DNA of 26,363 nucleotides from positions 1 through 26,363 of the forward strand of contig CAADSM010000070.1 of NCBI GenBank assembly GCA_900751785.1. The letters are read 5' to 3'. The translations under genes were made by a program, and so were the position numbers. The notes below the pieces were generated by a model, which saw only the letters and a program-made list of their open reading frames with translations, ran no database searches and was not told where the DNA came from. The stretch comes from Lachnospiraceae bacterium (GTDB taxonomy: Bacteria > Bacillota > Clostridia > Lachnospirales > Lachnospiraceae). Below, in pieces: positions 15,438 to 23,990 of this stretch (within the stretch, counting starts at the first letter, position 1; each line of letters opens with the position of its first letter).

Positions 15438-16130
15438 TTATACCTTAAACCGATACCCCACTCCCCAGATCGTCTCAATATACTGCGGATGGGACGTATC
15501 ATACTCGATCTTCTCCCTGATCTTCTTGATATGCACTGTCACCGTAGCGATATCGCCGATGGACTCCATATCCCAGATCTCTCGGAAGAGCTGCTCCTTC
15601 GTGTACACGTGGTTCGGATGCCCCGCAAGGAAGGTCAGCAGATCGAACTCCTTCGTCGTAAAGGATTTCTCCTCGCCATTGACCCACACGCGTCTTGCGG
15701 TCGTGTCGATCTTCAGCCCGCGGATCTCGATCACCTTGTTCTCCTCCACATTGCTTCCGATCAGCCGCTCGTATCTCGCCAGATGCGCCTTCACTCGGGC
15801 CACGAGCTCGCTCGGGCTGAACGGCTTTGTCATGTAGTCGTCCGCGCCCAGTCCCAGGCCCCGGATCTTATCGATATCGTCCTTCTTCGCGGAGACCATG
15901 ATGATCGGCGTATTTTTCTGCCCACGGATCTGACGGCAGATTTCAAACCCGTCCACTCCCGGAAGCATCAGATCGAGGATGATCAGATCAAAGTCGCCCT
16001 CCATTCCTTTCTTCAGACCGGTCTCCCCGTCGTTTGCAACTTCCACCTCGAAATTGCTCAGCTCCAGATAATCTTTCTCAAGATCAGCGATGCTCTCTTC
16101 GTCTTCCACGATCAAAATACGTTTACTCAT
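15438..16130 (-). CDS. OmpR-family response regulator
   Basis: A 230-aa regulator with receiver domain (acidic residues Glu9-Asp10-Glu11, phospho-acceptor Asp53 in IILDLMLPG, Lys102 in MTKPFSP) and a C-terminal winged helix (KEFDLLTFLAGHPNHVYTKE, then TVHIKKIREKIE and TIWGVGYRFKV). ATG 16130 is preferred over the in-frame TTG at 16133 because GGAGG then has 9-base spacing. It overlaps the end of the kinase gene by 8 bases, so kinase comes first in the operon, the reverse of the usual order. Target genes unknown. Confidence 0.9.
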   Translation of the reverse strand: MSKRILIVEDEESIADLEKDYLELSNFEVEVANDGETGLKKGMEGDFDLIILDLMLPGVDGFEICRQIRGQKNTPIIMVSAKKDDIDKIRGLGLGADDYMTKPFSPSELVARVKAHLARYERLIGSNVEENKVIEIRGLKIDTTARRVWVNGEEKSFTTKEFDLLTFLAGHPNHVYTKEQLFREIWDMESIGDIATVTVHIKKIREKIEYDTSHPQYIETIWGVGYRFKV

Positions 16131-17178
16131 CAATCGGTACCTCCTGATATTTTCTTATAACAAAATACATCGTCGTTCCAGCGCCCTCTTCGCTGGTCGC
16201 CCAGATGTTCCCCCCGTGCTCTTCCACGATCTTCTTCACGATCGACAGCCCGATGCCGCTTCCTCCTTTAGAAGAATTTCTCGAGGCGTCTGTCCTGTAG
16301 AACCGGTCAAAAACATACGGCAGCTCTTTCGCCGCGATGCCCTTTCCATTGTCTCCCAGCTCGACCTGGATAAAATCTCCCACGTCCTTTAAATCCATCG
16401 TGATCCTGCCCTGCGGCTTGTCCATATATTTCAGTGAATTGGATATGATGTTGTTGATGACCCTTCGCATCTGCTCCGGATCCACGATCACCTTGCAGTC
16501 CTCATCCATAAGATTCCGGTAAACGAACTCCACGCCCTTGGAGTCCAGCTCCATCTTCAGATCCTCCGCGCAGTCCCCGAAATAATCTTTTGCAGAGATC
16601 GTCGCAAAATTGTAAGGAATCCTGTTCGTGTCGATCTTGGAGTACAGCGTCAGCTCATTGATAAGAAGATCCATCTCATTTGTCTTATTATAAATGGTCC
16701 TGATATATCTGTCCATCTTTTCCGGCGTGTCGGCCACACCGTCCATGATCCCTTCCACATATCCCTTGATCGTGGTGATCGGCGTCTTAAGGTCATGCGA
16801 AATGTTGCTGATCAGCTCCTTATTCTCCCGGTCGAATGCAACCTTCTCCTCCGCATTCGCCTTAAGCCTCAGGCGCATTTCCTCGAAATCCCGGCAGAGC
16901 TGTCCGATCTCGTCATTCGTCTCGCTCTTGATCTCAAAGTCCAGATTGCCCTCCTTGATATTGCGGGCTGCCTTCTGAAGCTTCGCCAGCGGCACCGAGA
17001 TCGTCCGGTAGATCCAATAGAAGAGCAGCCCCGTAGTGATAATGACCACGAGCAGATAAAGCTGCTGGATCTCGCTCGCTTTCTCAAACGCAAACGTATG
17101 CATTGCCACAGTTGTAAAAAAGGCAGTGAGCAGCATCACCGCCAGAAATACGATCACCAGTTTCGTCCTAAGTTTCAT
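16123..17178 (-). CDS. membrane sensor histidine kinase
   Basis: A 351-aa kinase with two membrane segments (about residues 7-30 and 40-58) separated by only about ten residues, so there is almost no external sensor. Then a HAMP linker (RTISVPLAKLQKAARNIKEG), a HisKA domain with His128 in ISNISHDLKTPITT, and a HATPase domain with NNIISNSLKYM, GDNGKGI and GSGIGLSIVKKI. With so short a loop it may sense the membrane or an accessory protein. ATG 17178 has AAAGGAG 7 bases upstream. Size is VanS-like, but the family is widespread, so I do not call it VanS. Confidence 0.9.
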   Translation of the reverse strand: MKLRTKLVIVFLAVMLLTAFFTTVAMHTFAFEKASEIQQLYLLVVIITTGLLFYWIYRTISVPLAKLQKAARNIKEGNLDFEIKSETNDEIGQLCRDFEEMRLRLKANAEEKVAFDRENKELISNISHDLKTPITTIKGYVEGIMDGVADTPEKMDRYIRTIYNKTNEMDLLINELTLYSKIDTNRIPYNFATISAKDYFGDCAEDLKMELDSKGVEFVYRNLMDEDCKVIVDPEQMRRVINNIISNSLKYMDKPQGRITMDLKDVGDFIQVELGDNGKGIAAKELPYVFDRFYRTDASRNSSKGGSGIGLSIVKKIVEEHGGNIWATSEEGAGTTMYFVIRKYQEVPIDE

Positions 17179-17223
17179 CCGCAGCTCCTTTCAGCAAATA
17201 TAACCATCTACGAGTCAAAACGG

Positions 17224-17246
17224 CAGCATAATTTCTGTCTATGCTG
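17224..17246. repeat. inverted repeat at the predicted start site of the kinase operon
   Basis: CAGCATA (17224-17230) and TATGCTG (17240-17246) form a perfect 7-bp inverted repeat covering the predicted +1 of the minus-strand promoter. It is either an operator or a 5' mRNA hairpin. Confidence 0.5.
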
Positions 17247-17248
17247 TT

Positions 17249-17277
17249 ATTCTACCGGGATTTTTTTCACGCGTCAA
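17249..17277 (-). promoter_or_regulatory. sigma-A promoter of the kinase-regulator operon
   Basis: On the minus strand TTGACG (17277-17272), a 17-base spacer and TAGAAT (17254-17249). Five of six bases match consensus in each box. It lies about 70 bases upstream of the kinase start. Confidence 0.75.
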
Positions 17278-17356
17278 CCGCCTCCTGGTTCATTCTGATC
17301 TTCTTAGAAGACTGTATGTTGTTACTGCCGACAATATGAGGATATCTGGTCCTGTG

Positions 17357-17404
17357 AAAAAAAACTTCCGCAGAAGAAGGCAAAGCTGCCGTCATCCTGC
17401 GGAA
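17357..17404 (-). terminator. terminator of the type VII effector operon
   Basis: On the minus strand TTCCGCAG (17404-17397) pairs with CTGCGGAA (17373-17366) with an inner GGCA/TGCC stem, followed by a run of eight T (17364-17357). It lies about 40 bases after the lipase stop codon. Confidence 0.85.
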
Positions 17405-17444
17405 ACACTGCTGTCGGAGAATTTCTTCCACAGCTTTTATATAT

Positions 17445-19163
17445 TTACATGCCAAGGCCGTCTGTCTTCGCCTCGATCAGCGAGCGGACAGATTTCATTT
17501 CGTCAACAAGGCTCCGCAGCCTCTCTGCATTTGCCCGATCAGCCTCGTTAGCCTCATCAAACACTCGCTCGGCACTTACCCTGCATTGCCTGTTAATCTC
17601 CGAGACTCTCTCAAAGTATGCGTTGATCCCCCCGACGGCATTCGGGATCAGCAAAGTGTCATACCACTCTTCTCCCGCATACCTTGACCACCCGGATACC
17701 GAACCGTACGTATCAGCCTCAACTGATGCGATCGCACTCATCAGGATTCCATATGTCCGTTCTGAGAAATCTCTTACTTTTGACTCTTTTCCGGCAGCGT
17801 CTGCGCGTGCCTTTTCCGGATCAAAGTCCGGGATACTCTGATACTCTTTCTCTAAGCTGCGCCAGAAGTCGACCATATCTTCTCCCACTTCTTCTGACTC
17901 CCAGCCGCCGATCCATTTCAGCAGCCATTCTATAACCGAGTCTTCTTTCCCGTCCCTGATCTGATCGATGATCAGATTCAAAAGTCCTCCTGCATCTGAG
18001 ATAACTCCTCCCAGTGTTTTATTCCCCACAGCCATTCCGCCTTCGAGCGCTGCAAGCACTTCGTCAAGTCCAAGCACTTCTGCCAGGCTTCTGATCTCAT
18101 CATCTGTAAGATTATAGGTTTCGACATACTTAATAAAGTACGCCAGAAGTTTTGTGAGCATTTCCTTGTCAGACAGCAGATATTCTTTGATATTGCTTTT
18201 ATTGTATGTCTTATCTTCAAGCTTCAAATCTTTTCCATCCATAAGGATTGCCAGAATATTTCCGATATAGTCCCCTGCTTTTTTCTTATCTTCTTCGGGC
18301 ATCACGTTGAGGAGAAAGACAGTAAGTTCATGCAGATAAGTCATAACCTCTTCCCTCGTGCCAATGACCAGCGCCGGATCTCCGCCTTCATTTTCCAATA
18401 TGTGCCAGTGTCCGTCTTCATCCTGATAATACCGGTAAAAAGAGGAAGGAACATGGTTTTTCTCCAGGACGATGCTGTCATCTCCTTCAATACAGATCTG
18501 ATCAGACCCCGGAACCGGAAAAAGAAGGATACTCACAAAATCACCGTCAAGGAAATAATTCTTGATGCAGCCTCCCTTCTTTTCAATCTCCGCATAGTAC
18601 TGATCCAGGAATTCCTGTGAAAATCCCTGACCATCCATAGAAATACAGCGGTCCACCTTATCGGAAAGGATTGTCACATACTGCGCCTTATTTCCGCCTT
18701 TTGAGTGCCCTGTCACCGTGATACTGTCATAGGGGAGATTCTCTATATATTCCAGCGCTTCCTTCTGTTTCTCTGTATCAGACAGTCCGAGCCCGCTGCC
18801 GTTATCCTGCCACTCCTCCTGTCCTGTTGAGCCTTTGAAGGCTACCAGAGCGCTGTCCGGGTCATTCGGGTCTGTGAAGCAGATTGCCTGAACCGAATCA
18901 TCCTTATCCGCAATATCCAGGCTGTACAACTCCGGATCTTTCTGGATCTGCCGGATAATGGCTGCCCACTGTTTTCCGCTGATCCTTCCTTCGAACTGTT
19001 CATCCGATTTTTCCAGTTCTGCCAGGGCATCCTCGTCAAACTGCCTGAGCAGACTCTCCACACTGTCATATGGTCCCAGCACAACATGTGCTGCCTCTGC
19101 CACTCTATTCTCCAAATATGTCAGCTGTTCGAGCAGCATGATCTGTTCATCCGTAAGCTGCAT
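17445..19163 (-). CDS. type VII secreted lipase-like effector, enzyme domain first (TslA-like plan)
   Basis: A 572-aa protein. Residues about 20-260 read as an alpha/beta-hydrolase of the Mbeg1/DUF2974 lipase type: ALVAFKGSTGQEEW, nucleophile Ser154 in VTGHSKGGNKAQY, acidic FLDGDFV (about 204-210) and a candidate His237 in KNHVPSSF. The middle (about 270-420) is helical. The C-terminal 110 residues (from about 460) are charged, Ala-rich helices of the kind seen in LXG targeting domains. Enzyme first, LXG-like last, is the plan of the Staphylococcus type VII lipase TslA. No signal peptide is seen. Small helical partners and a lipoprotein lie directly upstream; the lipoprotein stop is 13 bases from ATG 19163. 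Activity and secretion are inferred. Confidence 0.7.
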   Translation of the reverse strand: MQLTDEQIMLLEQLTYLENRVAEAAHVVLGPYDSVESLLRQFDEDALAELEKSDEQFEGRISGKQWAAIIRQIQKDPELYSLDIADKDDSVQAICFTDPNDPDSALVAFKGSTGQEEWQDNGSGLGLSDTEKQKEALEYIENLPYDSITVTGHSKGGNKAQYVTILSDKVDRCISMDGQGFSQEFLDQYYAEIEKKGGCIKNYFLDGDFVSILLFPVPGSDQICIEGDDSIVLEKNHVPSSFYRYYQDEDGHWHILENEGGDPALVIGTREEVMTYLHELTVFLLNVMPEEDKKKAGDYIGNILAILMDGKDLKLEDKTYNKSNIKEYLLSDKEMLTKLLAYFIKYVETYNLTDDEIRSLAEVLGLDEVLAALEGGMAVGNKTLGGVISDAGGLLNLIIDQIRDGKEDSVIEWLLKWIGGWESEEVGEDMVDFWRSLEKEYQSIPDFDPEKARADAAGKESKVRDFSERTYGILMSAIASVEADTYGSVSGWSRYAGEEWYDTLLIPNAVGGINAYFERVSEINRQCRVSAERVFDEANEADRANAERLRSLVDEMKSVRSLIEAKTDGLGM

Positions 19164-19176
19164 AGTAATTCCCCCG

Positions 19177-19989
19177 CTAGTATATCGTTACCTTGCCCGA
19201 GCCGGAGATCGAGCAGTCGTTTTCCGCTGTGAAAATATCTTCCCTGATACTGTCCTCATAGTCTGCCTCGCTGATCTTAGCCCATGCTTCAGACTGAGTC
19301 ATCCGCAGATAAATCCCTGCCGGCACGCCCTGGCAGTGTTCCTTCAGCCACTGGCCGCATGCATCGACAAAACGTTCATAAGCCTCGGCGCTGCAGACTG
19401 AATCATCCGTGAACACATACGTAACCGCCGATACATTCTCAAGTATGTTCTCTTCCGTTACGCTTCCGTCTATGCTCTTAATATCCGTATACACTTTGAT
19501 CCCCTCTGCCGGGAAATACTCCTCTGCAAAGTCTCTCACCTTCTCCTCATATCGGGGTCTTATAAGAATGTTTTCATAATCATCCTCATAAGAATATTCT
19601 CCATTCTCATAGGTGCGGTATACAGTCACCTTATCATAGGGCTGTCCATCCGCCGGATATGCCTCCAGATGCTCTTTATCCAGCGTGCCCGACGGCGCAT
19701 AAGATAAATAGCAGAATCGTTTTCCATACTTTTCTTCCAGATAAGCAAGCATATCATCAGCAGACGTGACCGCGCTCTTCTGCGTATCGGTAAGCTCGTC
19801 ATAATCCCCGGAAAGCCCCATTTCCTCAAGCAGCTCCTCCTGCCTCTGTGTCCACTCTTTCTCCACCTGCTCTTCCTCCCTGCTTTTATTCTCAGATACT
19901 CCTTGTCGGGTAGACTGCCCGCACGACACCAATGACAGAATACATGCCGCTGACAGGACAGCTGTAAAAATTTTTCTGCCGGTCTTCAT
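19177..19989 (-). CDS. lipoprotein, candidate immunity protein for the lipase effector
   Basis: A 270-aa secreted lipoprotein: basic start (MKTGRKIF), hydrophobic stretch and lipobox LVSC (about residues 18-21 plus the modified Cys), followed by an acidic linker. I use ATG 19989 with GGGAG 7 bases upstream; a GTG two codons earlier overlaps the ribosome site. The mature part is not recognised: mixed charged sequence with many Tyr (EYSYEDDYENILIRPRYEEK). An extracellular membrane-anchored protein directly before a lipase-type effector fits the TslA system, where the lipoprotein TilA blocks the toxin. Immunity role is inferred from position only. Confidence 0.6.
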   Translation of the reverse strand: MKTGRKIFTAVLSAACILSLVSCGQSTRQGVSENKSREEEQVEKEWTQRQEELLEEMGLSGDYDELTDTQKSAVTSADDMLAYLEEKYGKRFCYLSYAPSGTLDKEHLEAYPADGQPYDKVTVYRTYENGEYSYEDDYENILIRPRYEEKVRDFAEEYFPAEGIKVYTDIKSIDGSVTEENILENVSAVTYVFTDDSVCSAEAYERFVDACGQWLKEHCQGVPAGIYLRMTQSEAWAKISEADYEDSIREDIFTAENDCSISGSGKVTIY

Positions 19990-19991
19990 TT

Positions 19992-20279
19992 TCACTCTCC
20001 CCCTTCGAACAGGCTGGCGGAGTTCTCTGTATCAGCAGTATGAAACTGCTGTGCCGCACTATCCAGCTGTTCTGCCGTCACGTACGCCAGACGGCTTAAA
20101 GCAGTCCCCATATTCTTAAGCTCTGAGACAAACATCTCCATCTCTTCCACAAAAGCGCCTTCTCCCCGCTCCATCTCTGTCTCATACGTTCTCGCTTCGA
20201 TCCTCGCTGCCAGATCCCGCATTCTGCCTGCCTGCTCTTTCAGCAGCTGTTCCCTTGCAATGATCTCTCCACTCTGCAA
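19992..20279 (-). CDS. small helical effector partner
   Basis: A 95-aa, fully helical, charged protein (LKEQAGRMRDLAARIEARTYE, then LSRLAYVTAEQLDSAAQQF), ending SLFEGGE. Size and character fit the small chaperone-like partners (Lap or TlaA type) that bind LXG-type helices for type VII export. The start is TTG 20279 with GGAGG 9 bases upstream. It ends two bases before the lipoprotein ATG. No WxG motif is present. Family membership is inferred from size, helical pattern and place; the exact DUF is not recognised. Confidence 0.55.
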   Translation of the reverse strand: MQSGEIIAREQLLKEQAGRMRDLAARIEARTYETEMERGEGAFVEEMEMFVSELKNMGTALSRLAYVTAEQLDSAAQQFHTADTENSASLFEGGE

Positions 20280-20342
20280 AACCAGTTACCTCCATCCTCA
20301 CACTGCCGCATAGTATGTCCCCTGTTCTCTGCGCCTGCTTTC

Positions 20343-20675
20343 TCAGAAAAATCCTGCAAGCGTGCTCATAATATCGCCAAAAGAAATATCCGGATAAGTA
20401 AATCGGTCCGCATCTTCCACATCCCGGATCTCTCTTCTCACACAGTCCGCCATCACAGAATACAGCCCCTGCAGTTCATCGCACAAAGACAATACCTCCG
20501 AAGAAAGGCGCTGCAGCTCTCTTCGGACCAGGACGTCCTCGATTCCCTTATCCGCCGCCTCATTAAGGATCGCACTGTACTCTTCAATACTCTTCCGGAG
20601 AAACTGTATGTACCGTTCTGTCTTATTCCTCGCTATGGACAGTTCTCCGTCTGCACAGATCAGCCTTCTTTCCAT
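20343..20675 (-). CDS. WXG100-like small helical protein
   Basis: A 110-aa two-helix protein (MERRLICADGELSIARN) with a C-terminal motif DVEDADRFTYPD. The same motif pattern, DVDEADQYLF, ends the 94-aa protein at 23991-24275, so the two are probably the same partner class serving different effectors. ATG 20675 is chosen: the stop of the upstream gene is one base away, and GGGGGAG lies 9 bases upstream, within the end of that gene. The frame is open further but without a better site. Its role is probably effector binding. Confidence 0.6.
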   Translation of the reverse strand: MERRLICADGELSIARNKTERYIQFLRKSIEEYSAILNEAADKGIEDVLVRRELQRLSSEVLSLCDELQGLYSVMADCVRREIRDVEDADRFTYPDISFGDIMSTLAGFF

Positions 20676-20676
20676 A

Positions 20677-21129
20677 TCAGCATACTCCCCCTTCCGCATC
20701 TGCTGCCCGCTCAGCATCAACGATCATACTGTTCAGCATACTGATCGATCTCTGCAGCTCTGCGATCCTGTTTTCGCAGTCCCGGACCTTTCGCTTATAT
20801 TCTTCCAGCTTCAGAAAAACCATAAGATCAAGACCGGTAAACGCAGCACCCACGATCTTTGCACCGATCCCATCCATCGTTCTCTGTGATCCTTCCATGT
20901 AAAGCTGTGCCGTCCGGCATGTCGAGCTGACCGCATACAGCTCGGACGCCCTGCTCAGTTTTACTGAATTGATCCTCTGAAAGCTGTCCTGAGCCCTGCA
21001 TTCCTCTCCGCGGAACTGCCTCAGAGACTCATACGCCTTTTCATATCGTCTGATCTTCTGATTCTGGTCTGTAATTCCCTGTTCACAGGCAGAACGCCGC
21101 CTGATCAGATCTGCTATGATACCGTCCAT
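20677..21129 (-). CDS. coiled-coil protein of the type VII island
   Basis: A 150-aa helical protein starting MDGIIADLIRRRSACEQGI, with heptad-like coiled coils at both ends (about 1-45 and 108-140) and a middle part with small residues (GIGAKIVGAAFTGLDLMVFL). GGAGG lies 7 bases before ATG 21129. It follows the YwqH-like gene and precedes the WXG100-like gene by one base. Not a recognised family; length and pattern resemble YwqH/DUF5082-type LXG accessory proteins. Confidence 0.6.
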   Translation of the reverse strand: MDGIIADLIRRRSACEQGITDQNQKIRRYEKAYESLRQFRGEECRAQDSFQRINSVKLSRASELYAVSSTCRTAQLYMEGSQRTMDGIGAKIVGAAFTGLDLMVFLKLEEYKRKVRDCENRIAELQRSISMLNSMIVDAERAADAEGGVC

Positions 21130-21210
21130 CTTCCTTCCTCCGTTTTGCCCCACTCTCATTTTCCGACAGACTGAGGCATGTCTGCCAACAAACAGTGTAA
21201 GCCATACGCT

Positions 21211-21651
21211 TTATGCTTCAGCAGCTGCCGCTTCCCGCAGGCATGCCTCCTGAAGGCTCACCCTAAGGTTCGCGATCCGGGTCTCAAGCGCAGATATCTG
21301 CCGCTTAAGCTCTTCCACCTCATCCTCTATCTCTCTCTGTTTTCCGCGAATGGCAGACACATCATCTGTCAGGGCATTATCTGCCCGGACAAATTCTCTG
21401 CTGTTCAGCAGACCGCTCATCCCTTCATAATACCTGGCTGCACTCTTTACCTCTGTCAGCGCCAGCACTGCTGAAAGCTTCCTCTTCCGCTGATCCTGCC
21501 GCGCTTCAAATTCAGACTGCAGATTTCTGATCTTCATCGCCAGCCGCTCCAGCTCATACTGGTCTTCCTCAAGATCTCTTATTCTCCCTCTGGCGTTCGC
21601 GATCTTTTTTTCACAGCCTATGATCTCACTGCGTATCTGATCTGATGTCAT
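21211..21651 (-). CDS. YwqH/DUF5082-like coiled-coil protein
   Basis: A 146-aa protein, almost wholly coiled coil: MTSDQIRSEIIGCEKKIANA at the start, a middle YYEGMSGLLNSREFVRADNAL and a second coil ending in an Ala/Glu-rich tail (REAAAAEA). Such proteins sit directly in LXG effector operons in Firmicutes. A homologue lies at 25424-25867 with the same plan (MTSGEIRAKI start, MQELLTGQMFSRSYEGL middle, AEAEEANA tail). ATG 21651 has GGAGG 8 bases upstream. It starts 14 bases after the lipoprotein of the first module and probably opens the lipase module. Confidence 0.65.
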   Translation of the reverse strand: MTSDQIRSEIIGCEKKIANARGRIRDLEEDQYELERLAMKIRNLQSEFEARQDQRKRKLSAVLALTEVKSAARYYEGMSGLLNSREFVRADNALTDDVSAIRGKQREIEDEVEELKRQISALETRIANLRVSLQEACLREAAAAEA

Positions 21652-21665
21652 AATGATCCCTCCAA

Positions 21666-22364
21666 TCAGTCTAACAGCATATCTCTTACCGCTGCATAGG
21701 AATCCGGAAGGAGCTGCGAAAGGATACCATCCGCGGAAACACGGAATACTGTGCCGTCATCATATTCTACCGCCAGTACCATATACTGCCCGTCAACAAC
21801 AGGCTCTTCTGACGAGTGACTGCTCCATGAGAAAACGCCCTGCTCATCAAGCGCATCGATCAGCTGCTGCCCTTCTGTATATGTCTCTGCCTCTGTCTGC
21901 GACAGATCAGAGAAAATATAGGCATGAGATGCCCTGTAGCGTTTCCCTTCTTCCAGATCATAGTATACACATTCATTGTCTGTGTTGATATTTTCTAGAA
22001 ATGCGACTGCGGACACTCCTTCTGTAAAGTCTGATGTGCGCTCCGTAATTTCGCCCCTGATAAGATCACTGACATCTTCCGGTTCAGCATCCGAATATTC
22101 CTCCAGAAGGAGACTGATATTCAAAGACCCGACATTTTCTTCCGTAATCTCAAAATCTTCTATGAACTGCTCCAGATCTACATCCCTGTACTGATCTTCT
22201 GATAAACCGGCTAAGCGGATCAGTTCATCTGCGGTCAGAAGTTTTTCCGTATCCATATTTTCTTCCTCCTTATGATCTGCATTCTCATTCTTTGTACTGC
22301 CGCTGCAGCCTGATACAGACACAAGCACTGCCAGCGCCAGAAAAGCTATCCTTTTTTTCTTCAT
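21666..22364 (-). CDS. lipoprotein, candidate immunity protein for the metalloprotease effector
   Basis: A 232-aa lipoprotein: MKKKRIAFLALAVLVSVSGC with lipobox VSGC, then a very acidic mature chain (EEENMDTEKLLTADELIRL, ITEENVGSLNISLLLEEYS). It follows the effector stop by 4 bases. The mature part is not recognised. An extracellular, membrane-anchored, acidic protein directly behind a secreted protease gene is a natural inhibitor candidate. Inferred from position and topology only. Confidence 0.6.
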   Translation of the reverse strand: MKKKRIAFLALAVLVSVSGCSGSTKNENADHKEEENMDTEKLLTADELIRLAGLSEDQYRDVDLEQFIEDFEITEENVGSLNISLLLEEYSDAEPEDVSDLIRGEITERTSDFTEGVSAVAFLENINTDNECVYYDLEEGKRYRASHAYIFSDLSQTEAETYTEGQQLIDALDEQGVFSWSSHSSEEPVVDGQYMVLAVEYDDGTVFRVSADGILSQLLPDSYAAVRDMLLD

Positions 22365-22368
22365 CTTT

Positions 22369-23694
22369 TTATCCCCGCTTCGACGCCATAGACTCTGCCA
22401 TTTCGTCTAAAAATTTTGCTGCATTCGGGAAATGCTCCCGCAGGTTTTCCAGCGCCTCTTCGTTGTCTGTCATACAGTAACTATAGTATTCCGCCCAGAG
22501 TTCCGTTGCCTGTGAACCGGTTGGATTACCCTTTCTGTCGTACCAATAGCTGTCAGACCAATGCCCGTATTCCCCACTGATGATATTATTTGTCACTCCG
22601 CCATACACATCGCTGCATGACTCATTTTGAGCACCATGCATGTCCTTCTTATAATACGCTTGAATATACTGCAGTAATTGTTTTTCCTTTTTACTGAGTG
22701 TATTCACGTCTATACTTCCTGCTCCCATGATATAATTCAGAAGATCTTCCTGTGTATTTTTATCTTTCGTGTACCTGGCAATCGTTTTTCGGATATCATT
22801 CCGTACATCTTCATATATCACGTCCATAAGCGACTGCCCCTCAGAATTCCGGTAGGTAAGCGAATAAAAGTTCCCATCATTATAAAAATTATAATCCAGG
22901 GCATGACCGCTTTCATGAAAAAAGGTAGTATATGGTCCCCTGGGATTCGTCGGCTCTTTAATCATGTCTACATTGATCGTATTATCGAACGGCCGGAACA
23001 CTCCGGTATCTGACCCCGACACATTTCCGATGGTATAACTCTCCAGCTCATTCAGATAAATGCTCCGATAGGGCTCATCTGCCGTATATAAGATGTACTT
23101 CACCTCCCGGATCTGCTCTTCTGTCAGCTTCGACAGCAGATTGTCCAGCTTCTTTTTTTTCTCTGGATTATATATTTCATATATTCTTATAAATTCATCC
23201 TTGTCATCATTGCTGACTACGTCCATCGATTTATAGTGCTCCAGCAGTTTTTTGACTCTCAGTTCGCCATATTTACTGAGATATTCTTGATATTCTGTAA
23301 ATCTTTTCGGAAGCAGCGCGTTCATTTCCTCCGGTGAAAAGCTTCCATTTTCAGGAGAGATAATCTCAATTAATGTCTGAAGAATTTTGTTAAAAGAATT
23401 GCATGCAGAAATGATACTGCAAAAACCGCTATGATACTCTGCTTCCACAGCATATACCTTGCTGAAAATCGCTTCCAGTTCGTTCAGAGTTGTATTATTT
23501 TTATCAATTACCTTTTTGTGATACTCATTAACGTTTGACAGATCTTCCTTAAGATTAAGAAGACCGATCCATTCTTCAAAAGAATACCAGCAGTCTCCAA
23601 CCCAGTCCGTAAAGTCGCATAGCTTCTCATTCTCCACCTGTGCAACCATATTCATCAGATCTTGCTTTGCACGGTCTGAAAAATCCCGTATCAT
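22369..23694 (-). CDS. type VII metalloprotease effector, zincin domain (lethal-factor-like)
   Basis: A 441-aa protein. I start at ATG 23694 (MIRDFSDRAKQ): it forms an ATGA overlap with the upstream stop and has AGGGAGG upstream; a GTG four codons earlier overlaps that site. Residues about 1-112 are helical with several Trp and look like a short targeting domain. The rest is a gluzincin: YTTFFHESGHALDYNF places HESGH at 260-264, and ATELWAEYYSYCMTD (from about 396) supplies Glu398 and Glu402. The block after it (HFPNAAKFLDEMAESM) resembles the end of anthrax lethal factor (FFAEAF...PKTFQFI). About 135 residues separate the two metal motifs, more than in lethal factor. No signal peptide. Two helical partners precede it and a lipoprotein follows. 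Target unknown. Confidence 0.7.
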   Translation of the reverse strand: MIRDFSDRAKQDLMNMVAQVENEKLCDFTDWVGDCWYSFEEWIGLLNLKEDLSNVNEYHKKVIDKNNTTLNELEAIFSKVYAVEAEYHSGFCSIISACNSFNKILQTLIEIISPENGSFSPEEMNALLPKRFTEYQEYLSKYGELRVKKLLEHYKSMDVVSNDDKDEFIRIYEIYNPEKKKKLDNLLSKLTEEQIREVKYILYTADEPYRSIYLNELESYTIGNVSGSDTGVFRPFDNTINVDMIKEPTNPRGPYTTFFHESGHALDYNFYNDGNFYSLTYRNSEGQSLMDVIYEDVRNDIRKTIARYTKDKNTQEDLLNYIMGAGSIDVNTLSKKEKQLLQYIQAYYKKDMHGAQNESCSDVYGGVTNNIISGEYGHWSDSYWYDRKGNPTGSQATELWAEYYSYCMTDNEEALENLREHFPNAAKFLDEMAESMASKRG

Positions 23695-23975
23695 CGCAAC
23701 GTCCACCTCCCTGATGTAATCATTGCCGAAAGTTCATCCGCTGATGTTATTCCTTCTGAATAATACTCCAGGCAATCGACAGTACTTTGAATAAGGATGC
23801 TGAGCGAATCCCGTATTACAGCTCCAGCATCCAAAATTGCGGTCAGGTCATCTGCTACATCTCCGCTTCCTTTTCCTTCCGCGCGTTTTATTTCCAGGTT
23901 TTCGTTTTCTTCTTTCAACTGCAGAAGCTGCTGCTTTATTCTTTCTTCCTCCTGTTTTTTAAACGTTATCTTCAT
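23691..23975 (-). CDS. small helical partner of the metalloprotease effector
   Basis: A 94-aa protein: a strongly charged first helix (KKQEEERIKQQLLQLKEENE), then a hydrophobic helix (AVIRDSLSILIQSTVDCLEYY). ATG 23975 has AGGAGG 8 bases upstream; it overlaps the effector start (ATGA). Place and size match small LXG-partner proteins; no defined family recognised. Confidence 0.6.
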   Translation of the reverse strand: MKITFKKQEEERIKQQLLQLKEENENLEIKRAEGKGSGDVADDLTAILDAGAVIRDSLSILIQSTVDCLEYYSEGITSADELSAMITSGRWTLR

Positions 23976-23990
23976 CTGTCCGCCCTCCTA

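Noticed and set aside
15438..17178. Calling the second two-component pair vanS and vanR
   Set aside because: Size would fit, but motifs are generic, kinase-first order is atypical, and an ECF sigma operon lies between it and the van genes.
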